From: Hemicordylus capensis
Taxonomy: Eukaryota > Chordata > Lepidosauria > Squamata > Cordylidae
Direction: 5' to 3'
Assembly: GCF_027244095.1 (NCBI RefSeq)
Contig: NC_069661.1
Coordinates: 146,831,501-146,895,500, forward strand
Length of the DNA stretch: 64,000 nucleotides
Shown: positions 1 to 13,230 of the stretch, one piece after another
Layout: each line of letters begins with the position of its first letter
How positions within the stretch are numbered: position 1 is the first letter of the stretch
Notes under the pieces: model-generated
What the model saw: only the letters and a program-made list of their open reading frames with translations
The model's database searches: none
Told to the model about the DNA's origin: nothing
Made by a program: the position numbers and the translations under genes

Positions 1-1663
1 TGGATGAGATGGTGATACTGGGAGGAGGGGTTTAGATTTGTTAGGCAATGGGATACATTTGGGGGCAAACAAAGTCTGTACATAAGGGACAGGCTCCACT
101 TGAACCAAGATGGAACCAGACTGCTAGTGCTTAAAATAGAAAGGGTCACAGAACAGTTTTTAAAATGATGCCTGGGGAGATCACCAACAGGAACTGGGTG
201 GTACCTGGTTCATCAAGAAAGATCCCCTAAGGTGTAAGTGTGCAAACTTTTCAGATAAACCAGAAGGGGACAGAGTGGAATCAGGAGTAGAGCAGAAGGA
301 AACACATGACAGCTGGTTAAAAAGGTCAAATGATGTCAAGGGAGATAGCACATGCCAACACTGGATAAGAGAATCGGTGTATAGGTGCCTATGTACCAAT
401 GCCAGAAGTCTCCAAGCCAAGATAGGTGAGTGCTGGAGTGCTTGGTTACTAATGAAAACATAGATATACAGTAGTTGGCATAACAGGAACCTGGTGGAAC
501 AGTGAGAACCAGTGGGACACTGTTATTCCTGGATATAAATGCTTCAGAAGGGACAAGAAAGCAAGGATCGGGCTGGAGTAGCACTGTATATTAAAGAAGG
601 GATAGAATCCAACAAACTAGAAAACCTAGGAGGACTAGAGTCCTCCACAGAATCATTATGGGTGACAATACAAGGACTGAAAGGAAATGTGTTATTAGGG
701 ATATGCTATCGCCCTCTGAATCAAAACACCAAGAATGACCTGGAGCTGGAGAAGCAAATCAGAGAGGCGTCAAAGAGAGAGCGCGCAGTAATAATAGGTG
801 AAGAGGCCAAATTTCTAGACATGCTAAATGACTGTGCCTTAGAAAAGTTAGTTGTGGAACCAACCTGAGAGATGGCAACCTTAGACTTAATCCTGAGTGG
901 TGCCCAGAACCAGGTGCGAAATGTCATTGGGGAGCAGTGACCATAGTATGATCTAGTTCCACTTATATCTGAGTGGAGCATTGCCAAGGAAGTCTAACAC
1001 TGATGTGCTGGACTTCAGAAGAGGAAACTTCTCACAAGTGAGGGAACTGGTAAAAAGGAAGCTGAAAGGGAAAGTCAGGAGGGTCCAATCACATCCAGAA
1101 AGCATGGAACATATTTAAAACCACAATAATAGATGCTCAGAATATATACCAAGAAGGAGGAAAGGTACCACCAAGTTCAGCAGAATGCCAGCATGCCTAA
1201 CAAATAGAGTCAGGGAAGAAGGCTTCCTTTAGGAAATGGAAGTCCTGCCCAAATAAAGAGAACAGAAAGGAACATAAACTCTGGCAAAAGAAATGCAAGG
1301 AGTCAATAAGAGATGAAAAAAGAGAGTTTGAGGAGCACATAACTAGAAATGTCAAGGGCAATAACAAAAACTTCTTTAAATATATCAGCAGCAGAAAACC
1401 TGCCGGGGAGGCAGTTGGACCCTTTGATGATGAGTGTGTGAAAGAGATTATTAAGGAGGTTGCAGAGAAACTGAATGGGTTTTCTGCATCTGTCTTCATG
1501 GTGAAGGACACTAACCATATACCCTCATTGGAACTGAACTTTTCAGGCTTGGAGACTGAAGAACTAGGCCAGTTTGAGGCAACAAGAGAAGTTGTTCTTA
1601 GCTATCTTGAGAAACTAAAAAATTAACAGATCACCAGGGCCAGATGGCATCCACTCAAGAGTT
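1..1663 (+). mobile_element. CR1 LINE, 5' leader and endonuclease part
   Basis: Left part of a CR1-clade non-LTR retrotransposon, probably continuing beyond the window start. The first 430 bases match the typical squamate CR1 leader. From about 539 a translated stretch reads GVALYIKEGI, then ESLWVTIQGLKG and GICYRPLNQ, which is the APE-type endonuclease of CR1 proteins. Further short in-frame stretches run to about 1626, and the phrase around 1630-1660 corresponds to the start of the reverse transcriptase region. Frames are interrupted by stops and shifts and the usual GDFN endonuclease motif is degraded, so the copy is dead. It is interrupted at 1669 by a solo LTR and resumes at 2390. CR1 assignment is confident; the subfamily is not determined. 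Confidence 0.85.
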
Positions 1664-1668
1664 CTGAA

Positions 1669-2384
1669 TATCAGGAGCCTGTCCATCTGGTGTCCAAGTC
1701 AAGGTCACTGTCAAGGTTGCAGGCAGCTCCTGGAAGTTCTCCCTGATCTGCAAAGAAAACACAAGGATACTTTACTACAGTATCAGGTTCAGTCTCCCCC
1801 ACAAACTCAGTCCGCTCACCAGACAGCATAGTTCCAGAGCAAAAGGAATGCAAGGTGTTCCTGGGGGAAGCATTGCAGCTAGGGCAGCTATCAGGACTCA
1901 GTCAGGTAGCATGGTAACAGCAAGAAAATCCTGGGTCTCTAGAGACCAACATGAAGCTGGGGTTTCCTCTGAGTCAGTGGCTCAGCAATAGCAGACTCAA
2001 AAAGAGCTGTTGCTTCCAGCATCTAGCTGCAGCCTTCAGGCTTGATTTATAGCCGGACTTAATTGTTCTCTGCCTTTGGCCACCTGACACAGATTCAGGA
2101 TTTATCTGGATTGTAAAGCAGGTGTCTGCTTCTCCTGAGTTCTTCCACCTGTTGTCTGCATCTAATCAGTCTCCTCTCACAAGGATACAAAGGTGCCTCA
2201 CAGTTATGCTCTCCATTCCCTGTCTCTGCTACATCTGATGGTCCCAGTTGTCCTGAAGCTTTGACTGGACCTGCCTCAGGTGCTGTGGGCTGACAGCTGG
2301 GCTCTGCCTTCAGGTTGCCCTGCAGCTGCTTGTAGACTGCCAGCTTCCCCTTCCTCTTTGCTATCTGAGGACGGGGGCATGACA
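1669..2384 (-). mobile_element. Solo LTR (Ty3/Gypsy-like) inside CR1
   Basis: A 716-base insertion interrupts the CR1 copy. It is flanked by the 5-base duplication ctgaa (1664-1668 and 2385-2389). Read on the minus strand it begins TGTCATGCCCC and contains a TATAAAT promoter-like motif. No internal retroviral-type genes lie next to it, so it is best read as a solo LTR left after recombination. It ends in TA rather than the usual CA, so the family is inferred. It is younger than the CR1 copy it sits in. Confidence 0.7.
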
Positions 2385-2389
2385 CTGAA

Positions 2390-3172
2390 GGAGCTTAAAT
2401 GTGAAATTGCCAATGCTAGAGATCATTAGGGATCCATGCTAGGGATCATTAGGAAGGGGATTGAAAATAAGAATGCTAGTATTATAATGCCCTTAATAAA
2501 TCTATCATGCTGCCAGATTTGGAGTATTGCATACAGTTCTGGTAACCATATCTTAAAAAGGATATTGTAGAACTGGAAAAGATGCAGAAGAGGGGAAGAT
2601 GATTAGGGGCCTGGAGCACCTTCTTTATGAGGCAAGGCTACAGTATCTGGGGCTCTCTAGTCCGGAAAAGAGGTGATTATGGGAAGACATAATTGAGTTA
2701 TATAAAATTATGCATGGGGTAGACAGAGTGGACAGAGACTTTTTTTTTCTCCCTTTCTCACAACACTAGAACCAGAGATCATCCCATGAAGCTGAAGGTT
2801 GGGAAATTTTAGGCCCTCAAAAGGAAGTAATTTTTCACACAGCACATAATTAATCTATGGAATTCTCTGCCATGAGATGTGGTTATGGCCACTAACTTGG
2901 CTGGCTTTCAAAGGGGCTTAGACAAATTCATGGAAGACAGGTCTATCAATGGCTACAGGTTTGGTGGCTATATGCCACCTCAAGCCTCAAAGGCAGGATG
3001 CCTCTAATTGAATACCAGTTGCAGGGGAGCAACAACAGGAGAGAGGGCATGCCCTCACCTCTTGACTGTGGGCTTCCTAGAGGCATCTGGTGGGCCACTG
3101 TGTGAGACAGGATGCTGGACGAGACAGGCCCTGGACCTGATCCAGCAGAGCTGTTCTTATGTTCTTAAAAAC
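2390..3172 (+). mobile_element. CR1 LINE, 3' end
   Basis: Continuation of the CR1 copy after the solo LTR. Nearly all of the reverse transcriptase is missing: the sequence jumps within about 60 bases from the early RT region to the 3' part containing ggagtattgcatacagttct, then the typical closing segment (ggcctgatccagcaga near 3135). It ends with the short CR1 tail ttcttatgttcttaaa near 3165. The same closing segment occurs at 54029-54207 (plus) and 31257-31951 (minus). Confidence 0.88.
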
Positions 3173-4400
3173 AGAGGTTCCTACTTTATCATTACCTTTT
3201 TATAGACCGCTAAACAAGTGTTAGGTAGAATCTGCCATTAGTGCAAACAGTCTTAATTTTTCTTTTTAATATCTCAGCCATGAAGACCCAATACAGATGA
3301 GGACCATGTTGGTGAGAAAGGGACCAATGGGAGCTTTTCTCCCCTTCCCAAACAGCACCCACAGGGGCCCAAACCAGATCTGAATCATGGAGAGGCCAAA
3401 GGTTTTAGGCCCAATTATATCAAGCCCGTGGCAGGTACTGTTTTTTAAAACAAGCCCATCAGTGCTAATTATAGCCTTAAGATAATGTCTAGTTTGCTTC
3501 TAAATTTATACAGTTCTGAAATGTATTGTGACATACCAAAAGATTGAACCTTTTCCTTTCCTTAGCTGGATTAAAATTTCCTCTTTCTCTTCTCAGTTTA
3601 GGTATATCTTTCTAAATTTGCTGTCTCTTGCAGTCTTATTCATAGCAATCTTCTATTTGCTTTGGACTTCCTTTTAGTTTATTCCTTAGGGAAGCTTCTA
3701 CTTCGCTTAGTTAGGAGGCAATCGGTATAACTAGCCAAGCAGAGCAAGCACAGAGAGCTGCAAAAAGCCTTGTGATTATATTTTACTAAATTTAGAGGAC
3801 CCAAGGGAAATTTTGTCCATGGTAGAAGATCTTTTGTGGGGGAGGAAGAGGAGGCATCAACAAGGCAAATTTAATCTACAAGGTCCAGCTTCAGACCTAA
3901 TATAAAAATGCAGGCATTTGGGTAACTCTTAGCTTAAAGGAGTAACTACAAATGATACATTACTATTACAATAAGGATTACAGTCTCTTGACATTGTAAA
4001 TATTTTGCTGCCTTCCCTCCCACAAAACTGTTTATAAACATTCAAACCCAAATTCAAACTTGAAAATTCAAACCACAAAAATTCACCAAAATTCTAGCTC
4101 AGATAATCCTCATTTGTTGTGGATAATACAATAAATACCCACAGGTGCAAAAGGAAATATTACTGCAGAATAGTAATTTTAGTAATAGTAACTTACAGGA
4201 TTAGTAGTAATAGTAATAGTAATTTATGGGAAGGCCCATAACGGACAGCAGACGGGGTGTGCAGTTATTTGGGAAGGAGGAGGGGAGAGGGAAGGAGTTC
4301 TCCCTCGCTGCCCACGCCGCCCACACTGTGGCATTGCTAAAAGGGGGAATTTTCCCCTGGGCCCACTACCACCATCCCCACTGCCACTGCTGTGTGGCCT
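3173..4400. other. Unassigned sequence, no gene seen
   Basis: Mostly AT-rich sequence with no convincing reading frame. A short (agtaat)n-like run lies at about 4185-4226, and GC-richer sequence of unknown origin at 4240-4390. No family was recognised. Confidence 0.4.
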
Positions 4401-4875
4401 TAGGAACATGGAAAGCTGCGATATACTGAATCAGACCACTGGTCTATCTAATTCAGTATTATCTTCACAGTCTGGCAGCAGCTTCTCCAAGGCTGCAGGC
4501 AGGAATCTCTCTCAGCCTTAAATTGGTGAAGCCAGGGAGGGAACTAGAAACCGCGATGAAGCTGCTCTGGGAAGAGCAGAAAGTTTCAAGTTCCCTCCCT
4601 GGCTTCTCCAAAATAGGGCTGAGAGAGATTCCTGCCTCCAACCTTGGAGAAGCTGCTGCCAGTTTGTGAAGACAATACTGAGCTAGATAGACCAATGGTC
4701 TGACTCAGTATATGGCAGTTTCCTATGTTCCCATGTTCCCAGAGTGGCTCCATCCCCTGAGGGGAATATCTTACAGTGCTCACACTTCTAGTCTCCCATT
4801 CATATGCAACCAGGGTAGACCCTGCTTCACTAAGGGGACAAGTCATGCTTGCTACCACAAGACCAGCTCTCTTCT
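4401..4875 (-). mobile_element. 5S-headed SINE (minus) interrupted by a plus-strand SINE
   Basis: The outer copy is a minus-strand SINE. Its tail half lies at 4401-4550 and its 5S-derived head at 4740-4875, containing the complement of gctaagcagggt and atgaatgggagact. Between them, at about 4555-4739, is a 5'-truncated plus-strand copy of the same family ending cctatgttcccatgttccc. The two tails therefore form a long inverted repeat. Outer and inner copies are diverged, so this is an old insertion pair. Confidence 0.82.
4555..4739 (+). mobile_element. 5'-truncated SINE nested in an opposite-strand SINE
   Basis: Plus-strand body and tail of the 5S-headed SINE family, starting in the middle of the element at ctgctctgggaagagcag and ending in the CR1-like short repeat tail. 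The 5' truncation is what incomplete reverse transcription produces. Confidence 0.78.
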
Positions 4876-5439
4876 CTGGGATAAGGCCTTTGCTTAACTT
4901 ATCCCACCGCACACAGTGGTGGTTTTTAAGGAGAAAAAAGGGGGGCTTTCCCATCGCTCCCAGAGAGGGGTGGCAAAATTTGAGGAGTGGCAAGTTTTGC
5001 CACCACAGGCAAATGGCTATTCTGCCTCTGCTAAAATCTGCCACTGTGTGTGAAGTGCTGAGTTCGAGGCTGATCCCAACACTGCCTCCCCCGTAAGCCC
5101 AGGAATTTACCCAAGGTTCAGGGTTGTGTGTTTGCTCGGACTACTCTCAGCCCAAGCAGACACAGAGTCAGGCACCTAGAGTGCCCAACTGATGAGGGAA
5201 TTCCTAAATGCACCACACTACTTGTGTGGTGCATTTAGGAATTCCTGAAGGCTGGAACTCATTTACTTGGCCTCCAGAGGTCCACGCTGCCAGGAGCAAC
5301 ACAGATCATGTGGGTGCATGAGCAACTCATCCTACACATCAGCCAAAATAATCTGGGGAGAACTAAGCTCGATCCTGCCTTCCCCTGTCCCGTTCCCTCC
5401 CCAGCCACAGAAAATGGTTGTGTGCATAACCTTGGAGTG
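4876..5439. other. Unassigned sequence with DNA-transposon-like remnants
   Basis: No gene is seen. The segment around 5098-5120 (ggaatttacccaaggttcag) resembles sequence near 20985, and the hairpin at 5198-5244 matches the core of the family B elements. This suggests decayed DNA transposon material rather than unique sequence. Confidence 0.35.
5198..5244. repeat. Perfect 21-bp hairpin with 5-base loop
   Basis: Arms 5198-5218 and 5224-5244 are exact reverse complements around the loop tactt. The inner part (atgcaccacac) is shared with palindromes inside two family B elements at about 8318-8355 and 22930-22966, so it is probably a transposon core. Confidence 0.8.
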
Positions 5440-5447
5440 TTGCACAT

Positions 5448-5891
5448 TAGGGATGTGCATAGAACCAGTCCATGCGCTCCCAGAAGGGTGGGGGGTCACT
5501 TTAAGGGACAGGGAAGATGCTTCCTGCCTACCCATCACTGCCTGGCCACTTCTACCCCACCAGTGCTCTCCTAAACAGCATGGGCGCGGGGCTGCAGCAT
5601 TCCTGCTTGCATGTCCAATGCACACACTCGTCAGCCATGGGTGTGGTGATGCTGAATGGGGCTGCAAGCATGAATGCTCAAGCCCCATGCCTACACGATT
5701 TAGGAGAGCGCCGGCGGGGGGCGAGAGTGACGGGTCAGGGATTGGCAGGTAGGAAGCTCTTTCCGTGTTCCTTAAAGTGACCCCCATCCCTCCGAACTGG
5801 CTCAAATTCTGGACTTTCGAACTGGACTGTTGAACTCCAGAATTTCAAACTCTAGCAAAGGAGTGCTGAACTGGTTCCATGCACATCCGTA
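5448..5891. mobile_element. Non-autonomous hAT element, TAGGGATGTGCA family
   Basis: A 444-base element with terminal inverted repeats tagggatgtgcat and tacggatgtgcat (reverse complement of the right end). It is flanked by a perfect 8-base target duplication ttgcacat (5440-5447 and 5892-5899). Eight-base duplications and these ends are typical of hAT transposons. It has no transposase. Confidence 0.9.
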
Positions 5892-5899
5892 TTGCACAT

Positions 5900-8060
5900 G
5901 GCTGCAGTATAATAGGGCTATCTTAGCCAGAAATCTCTTCACCATCTGCTTTATTGAAATGCATCCAGAAATATTGACTCGTGGGAGGAGGCCAGCAAAG
6001 TGTTCACGGTATGATCAGGAATATTTAACTCACATTGGACCATGAGTGGAACAACAAGTCTTACACAGAAAATACAAAACAGAATGGAAGGAAGGAAGGA
6101 AGGAAGGAAGGAAGGAAGGAAGGAAGGAGAAGCAAGTCATCCAATTCAAGAGTTATAAAACAACTCAATGGCTGTTAGAGCAAAGGCTCAATGGCTTATT
6201 TGTTCTCTTGCACATGTGAAATTCAAGGATGGTATTACTGTGCAGTTATTGTGGCCAGAAGTCTATTGGGGCATTTGCTTCACAAGGGGGAAAATATCAT
6301 GGAAATAAAATACTCCAGGGAAGTGACTGGGGAAAAAAGAGGTTTCCTCAGATTTCCTTGCAGATAGAAAATTGGCCTATCCTGAATCACTTCAAGCTTC
6401 CTGCAGTCTGTTTATCATAAGGAATCTACCAGTGCTACCACCTAATTATGTTCAAAGCTGTATTGTCTCCGTATGAGAGCTCTTTTCAAACATTCTAAGT
6501 GGGTACTATGACATTATGAGGAGGTGTATTATGACTGCGGACTCCACCCTGAATAGCAAGCATTTATAAAACTGTTCATAGGGACTTCTCTGTGTTTACA
6601 GTTGTATGAACAAAGATTCTATACAGATAATTTTAGTGAGTGGGGGTAGGTCAGTGGTAAAGCCTCCCATCCCTGTCTTCACCACACATATCCATTGTAC
6701 CCACTTGAAATGTCTTAAATGTGAATCAAAATGTGGTTTCAATTTCATTATCACTGAAAAACAATTCCCATTTTTTGATAGACTTAAACTGAAATTTTTG
6801 CTATGTTTTTCACATTAGTCTTGGACACAAAGTGCTACACACAGAGAGATGTACACAAATTCCCCAAATGGCCATTTTTAGGACACCAGGGTTCTGTGCA
6901 GTCCTGGAGAGCTCCCAAGATCAGAAACCTGCAAGGCAAGGTAGGTGGATTTGCAGCACCTTGGATAGCTCCCAGTGAGCAACTTGCTCTGGCAAGGGCC
7001 AGAGGGGGTTGAGGTTTTAAATACATCCAGTACACATGCACCAAAGTAGTGCTCACACCACCTTCCGTTATATACCTCCAGACTATCTCTCCCATCTTTG
7101 CTTATCTGCCTGGAGAGCAGAGAGGTTTTAAGGGAACGTCCTCTGGTCTGGAGTCTATCACTTCTCCTCCACTCCAGCAAGTTCCTATTGCCCCTTTTCT
7201 GGTGCTGCTGTTCAGACTTGGGAGAACACAAGAGACATAGTGTGGATGTCAATTTATTGTATACCCTGTGTAGACCTTTCTACATACCATATAACCATGG
7301 GAGTGGCCAAGGCAAGTGCCCCAAATTTTATTGGATATACATGGATGCTGGGAAAGAATGGTTTGATGAAGAAAGCAGATCTAATGTCTGAGATCAGGCT
7401 CAGGATAGACTTTCAAATAACATGAGATGGCCTGCAAGCTACTTGTTGACTTCTTCCTTTTCCAAATATTTGGTTTTCTAGATTGTATAGAACGATCATC
7501 TAGCATTCTGGTTAATCACCTTTGAAAGCAAGTCACCTTTGAAAGTGAGTAATTTCAGAGTATCTACTTACAGGAACCAATCCAGTTGATTGTAAAATAA
7601 ACTGTTTTGTTTTTAAGGATATTCCTCTCCTAATGAATGTTTATAGCCAGGCCTGTCTTCAAAGCATATTTACTTCCTGAAACAATTTACAGGAAATTGA
7701 ACTGGAGTCAGTGCAGCTACTTGTAAGCAACAATTTCAGAATTGTTGCCTGTGTTTTACATATGAAGGAAATGTGCCGACTGATCCTATTATGTTTACTT
7801 GGAAGCAAATCTCATTATTTTGAATGGGGTTTATCCCAAACAATCATGTACAAGATAACAGCCGCAAGCTGCAATGTTGTACTCAGATGGTTCAGTTCCT
7901 ATTTAAGTCAATTTAGGTTCAGCACCCTGATGGACCACATCCTTCCTTATGATTTTCTCTAATTAATTTGCAGGTAATACACATGCAAAGGCTAATTCAC
8001 AGCATGTTTATCACCGGATAATGTAGCTGGGTGTGATAGAGTTTTAAGACTATTACACAA
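5900..8060. other. Unassigned, mostly unique sequence
   Basis: No gene or confident repeat is seen except the tetranucleotide microsatellite at 6086-6128. The part from about 7440 to 7980 is AT-rich and free of recognised repeats. Confidence 0.4.
6086..6128. repeat. (GGAA)n microsatellite
   Basis: About ten uninterrupted copies of the tetranucleotide ggaa/aagg. Confidence 0.97.
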
Positions 8061-8551
8061 AGACGTTATTCACATGTGCAGGCAAAACCGGGCTAAGGAA
8101 GCCCAGCCTTGTTTTGCCTGCATGTGTGTACTGCCGGGATCATGCCTGATACTAGTGACACCTCGGAAGCAAACCCACCTCTGGAGCCACCCTCTTAAAT
8201 GGGATTAGGAGAACAAGCCCGTTTTATTGATTGGCAACCCCATTTTACTGATTGCCAGCCTCAGCTGGGGCTGGCAGACTGCGGGGCTCCTGGCTGGCAT
8301 CGGGGAGGTGGAATTGCCATAATGCACTGTGTACTCGCATGGTGCATTATGGGAATTCCAGGGGCAGGAAGATGCAGGGTGATGCGTCCCAGCAGCCCAG
8401 CCCTCCAAGCTACTGGCAGAAACCAGTAATCATCTGGGAGGCCAATCTGGCCGCCTAGGAACAAGAAGATGATTGTCTGCGGGGCAGGTAAGCTTTTTGA
8501 GTTTTTCTCCCCTCGCCCCTTCAAGCCCTTCTCATGGATCATGAGAAAAGG
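8061..8551. mobile_element. Hairpin-ended DNA element, family B copy 1
   Basis: The left end contains a hairpin formed by catgtgcaggcaaaaccggg and its imperfect complement near 8110. The right end carries a second hairpin around ctcatggatcatgagaaaag. A central palindrome surrounds ccataatgcactgtg (about 8315-8360). The same architecture recurs at 22848-23160, 39481-40280 and 59525-59985. There is no coding capacity. It is probably a non-autonomous DNA transposon; the superfamily is not established. Confidence 0.65.
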
Positions 8552-8849
8552 CTCAATAGCTATAATTTTTTAAAGGAATATTCACATATAACCTTGTACA
8601 TGTATATATGTCTCCATACACGTGTGCATGTTTTTGTGTGAATGCATTCATTTTTAAAGTGAACCCAAAGAACAGACCCTTCAAAAGTAGGGTATCAGTT
8701 GAGTGTACAGCTATATGTGTGTTGAACATAACATGCACAGTCCAATCATCTGTGTATACTGTATTTCTAGGTTGCACATGCATTGCCCCAGCACCCCATT
8801 GCCCTTGTTTGTGGGTATAAACAAGGGCCACAATTTTATTTAACTTCTT
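8552..8849. other. Unassigned sequence
   Basis: No gene or known repeat was recognised in this spacer. Confidence 0.35.
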
Positions 8850-9560
8850 ATTAACTTTTTAAAAGCAGGAATTGGCTCACCACCCCAACCAGTGCAGTAT
8901 CCCAAGGCACGCTCCAGCAGGACATGCCTGGCCTATGGCATCGGGCGACACACCTCAGCTTGAAGCAGCCCCGTTGCTCTAGAGCAGGGGCTGCCTGTCC
9001 TAGCCGGCCTAACGCCAGGCCTCAGCCACAGCAGCAACCCCCAGTAGCTGTGCAGCGATTCCCAGGATCTTAGCCTGACCGAGCAGATCATCCAGAGCAG
9101 ATCTCCCTGAGCTGCGCAGCCTCTAGAGAGTTACCATCTGACCTGTAGCCAAACACTTACCTGAAGGTGCTCAGCGGCCTCAAATGTCATTCCTGACCGC
9201 ATTGAATCTGTCCAATTGTGACCATTAGATTAAATCTCAACTATCTAGCAAATGTCAGTACAGTCCAGAGCAGGCGAAAAAGGATGCACACCAGGAGCCA
9301 ATCAGGTGAGCACCCAAAAAATTCCTGCCCGGCCCCAAGTGGCGACCAGCACAAACCTAGACTGTACTTCAGGGAGGGAGGGCGGGTGCCTGAACAGAGC
9401 GAACTGAGTTGCTGGTGTCGGAGCAAGCCCAAGTGGCCAAAGCTCTGCCCCCACATGGGCCGGGTGGCCAATCAGGGCCTCCGAAGCCTTGTGCTTCTCC
9501 AAAGGGGCTGCCGCAAATTGGCCGCGCTGCCCAGTTGGGTGGCGAGCAGCCCAATACTGT
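8850..9560. other. GC-rich, CpG-containing stretch
   Basis: About 700 bases markedly richer in G, C and CpG than the AT-rich surroundings. No open frame has recognisable homology. It could be a decayed transposon leader, LTR-like sequence or a CpG island. No promoter motif was found. Confidence 0.35.
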
Positions 9561-11390
<1,830 letters not shown>

Positions 11391-11824
11391 CCAACTTTTG
11401 TGCATGGCTTAATGGTCAGTTGAGGAGTCAGGATGGACAATGTCTAAGTCTCATTTGGCCTTTGTAAAGTCTTAACCTTTCCCTGTTTGCTACTAGGGAT
11501 GTATGAAACCTGTCCCTTTATTTCCACAGATATTTTCACCTTCCCACATGTTCAGGACAATAAACCTCAAAAGTCAATGTCCTTTTCTCTGTTGCTGGAT
11601 GGAGACATCTCATGTGGGTTATCCTTCCCACATGCTCCAGGAGGCAGGACTATGCAAATTAAGAGACATTTAGTAGCCTGGGAAGGAGAATCCCACCCAG
11701 TTCTCCATTCTGCTCCAGAGACAGACTTTTCTTTCTCTTAGCCAAACTTTATCTTTTCTCTCTCTTACCTTTGTGTATATATATTCTTATTTTTCTATAC
11801 CTTTTCCACTATCCATTCATCTTT

Positions 11825-13230
11825 GTTACTACAACAACACCCTAACCCTTCCTCTTTTCTCCTTTCTCCTATCTCTCAGCCCTATGGCCCAGATGCCCAA
11901 GAGGATCCAAAATATACTTCTGCTGAAGGGAAAGCAGACCTCATCATTCCATCCCCCGAGGAGACCTCACCAAAGCATGGTGATCACCATGTCCAGGTTC
12001 ATCCACTGAGTCACTGTCTCCTCCGCTTCAGATATGCAGGCCTGTATTATCAAGACAAGGCCTTTCCATTTGGACTATCCTCAGTGCCAAGGATTTTCAC
12101 TAGGGATGTGCAGAACTGGTCCGGCGGTCCGCAGTCCGATGATTGGGTCTGAGGGTTCAGGGGTTTCGTGATCGAACCAAAACACACACAAACACACCCG
12201 AGTTCTGTCCAGACCGGAACCAAACTGCCGGTCCAGTCCGGCAGGTCCACAAACTTTTTAAAAAATTTAAATGAAAAGTAACTACCTGTAGCCTCTTCGG
12301 GGGGCTTGCTGTAGCCACGGGGGGTGGAGTCCACGAGGGTTCCCTCTCCCCCCACCGGCCTCCCTCATCACCACCGCGGCTGGGTAAATGTAATCTTTTT
12401 GGCCCTTTCGGGCCTCTGTAAAGGCGAACGGCAGCCATTTTGGCTGCCACCGCACATGCACAAATGCCCTCTGTGAGCTCACAGTATCAGTTGACTGGAG
12501 CTCAGAGCCATCTGCCTAGCACTCCAAGTATTCTAGCCTCTCTTCCTGAACCAACATGTGTTAGTTTGAATGAATGATGTCACAACCAAGGCACACGTGA
12601 ATTGCCGGGGAGGTGGGGCAGATCTCTTCATCAAGAAGCAAATTTATTTTCCCACTGGGTGGAGTCTCACTTGACCCCAGCAGGAAAGAGATGCACCTGG
12701 CTGAATAGAGCCTCAACACTCATATGTTCCAACTACTGACCCAAGCCTTGGGCTATCCTCAGGTGGACCTCTTTGCATCACCAGTCAACACAAAGGTGAC
12801 CAGGTTCTTCTCCTGATTCCCCTGTGAGAAAGCAGAGGCAGTGGATGTTCTATCCTCCCCATGGCCCACAGTTCTACTGTATGCCTTCTCTCCAGTACCA
12901 CTCTTCAGCCACCTACTATGCAAAATTTGTCTTGTCATAGCTCAGTAATCCTGGTGGCATTGCATTGGCCACAGCAGCCATAGTTCACAAAAAATACTAC
13001 ATCTCACTGTCAAGGGTCCCTGGTTCCTACCTGTCTTCTTCACCAAGATCTTCTTCACCAAGACCCAATCCTTCACTACGATCCAGCATGGTTCAAGCTT
13101 GTCACCTGGTGACTGAGTGGAACATCCTGAAATGCCAACCTGATACACACATAATATACTAGACACTATTCTCACATCCAGAAGAGATTCCACAAACCTC
13201 ATTTTCTAGTCAACCTGTCAAGTTTTTCCT
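11825..13230 (+). mobile_element. DIRS-like tyrosine-recombinase retrotransposon fossil
   Basis: Translated words typical of DIRS-type polyproteins occur in order on the plus strand. The RT motif FPFGLSSVPRIFT lies at about 12060-12100. Further on come segments like SGGPLC, a VDLFASP-like stretch and a VALHWP motif, which belong to the region after the RT. The element is broken with many breaks, incomplete at both ends, and split by a hAT element inserted at 12101. Family assignment rests on protein motifs only. Divergence suggests considerable age. Confidence 0.65.
12101..12478. mobile_element. hAT element, TAGGGATGTGCA family, right end lost
   Basis: Begins tagggatgtgcagaactggt and runs through the family's interior up to cacatgcacaaatg, matching the middle of the copy at 31385-31912, then stops without a right terminal repeat. 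It is inserted in the DIRS-like fossil. No target duplication can be shown because the right end is missing. Confidence 0.75.

Noticed and set aside
5267-5805. Overlapping frames of about 160 residues on both strands
   Set aside because: They span a hAT element boundary and lack any domain; GC-rich sequence explains the absence of stops.
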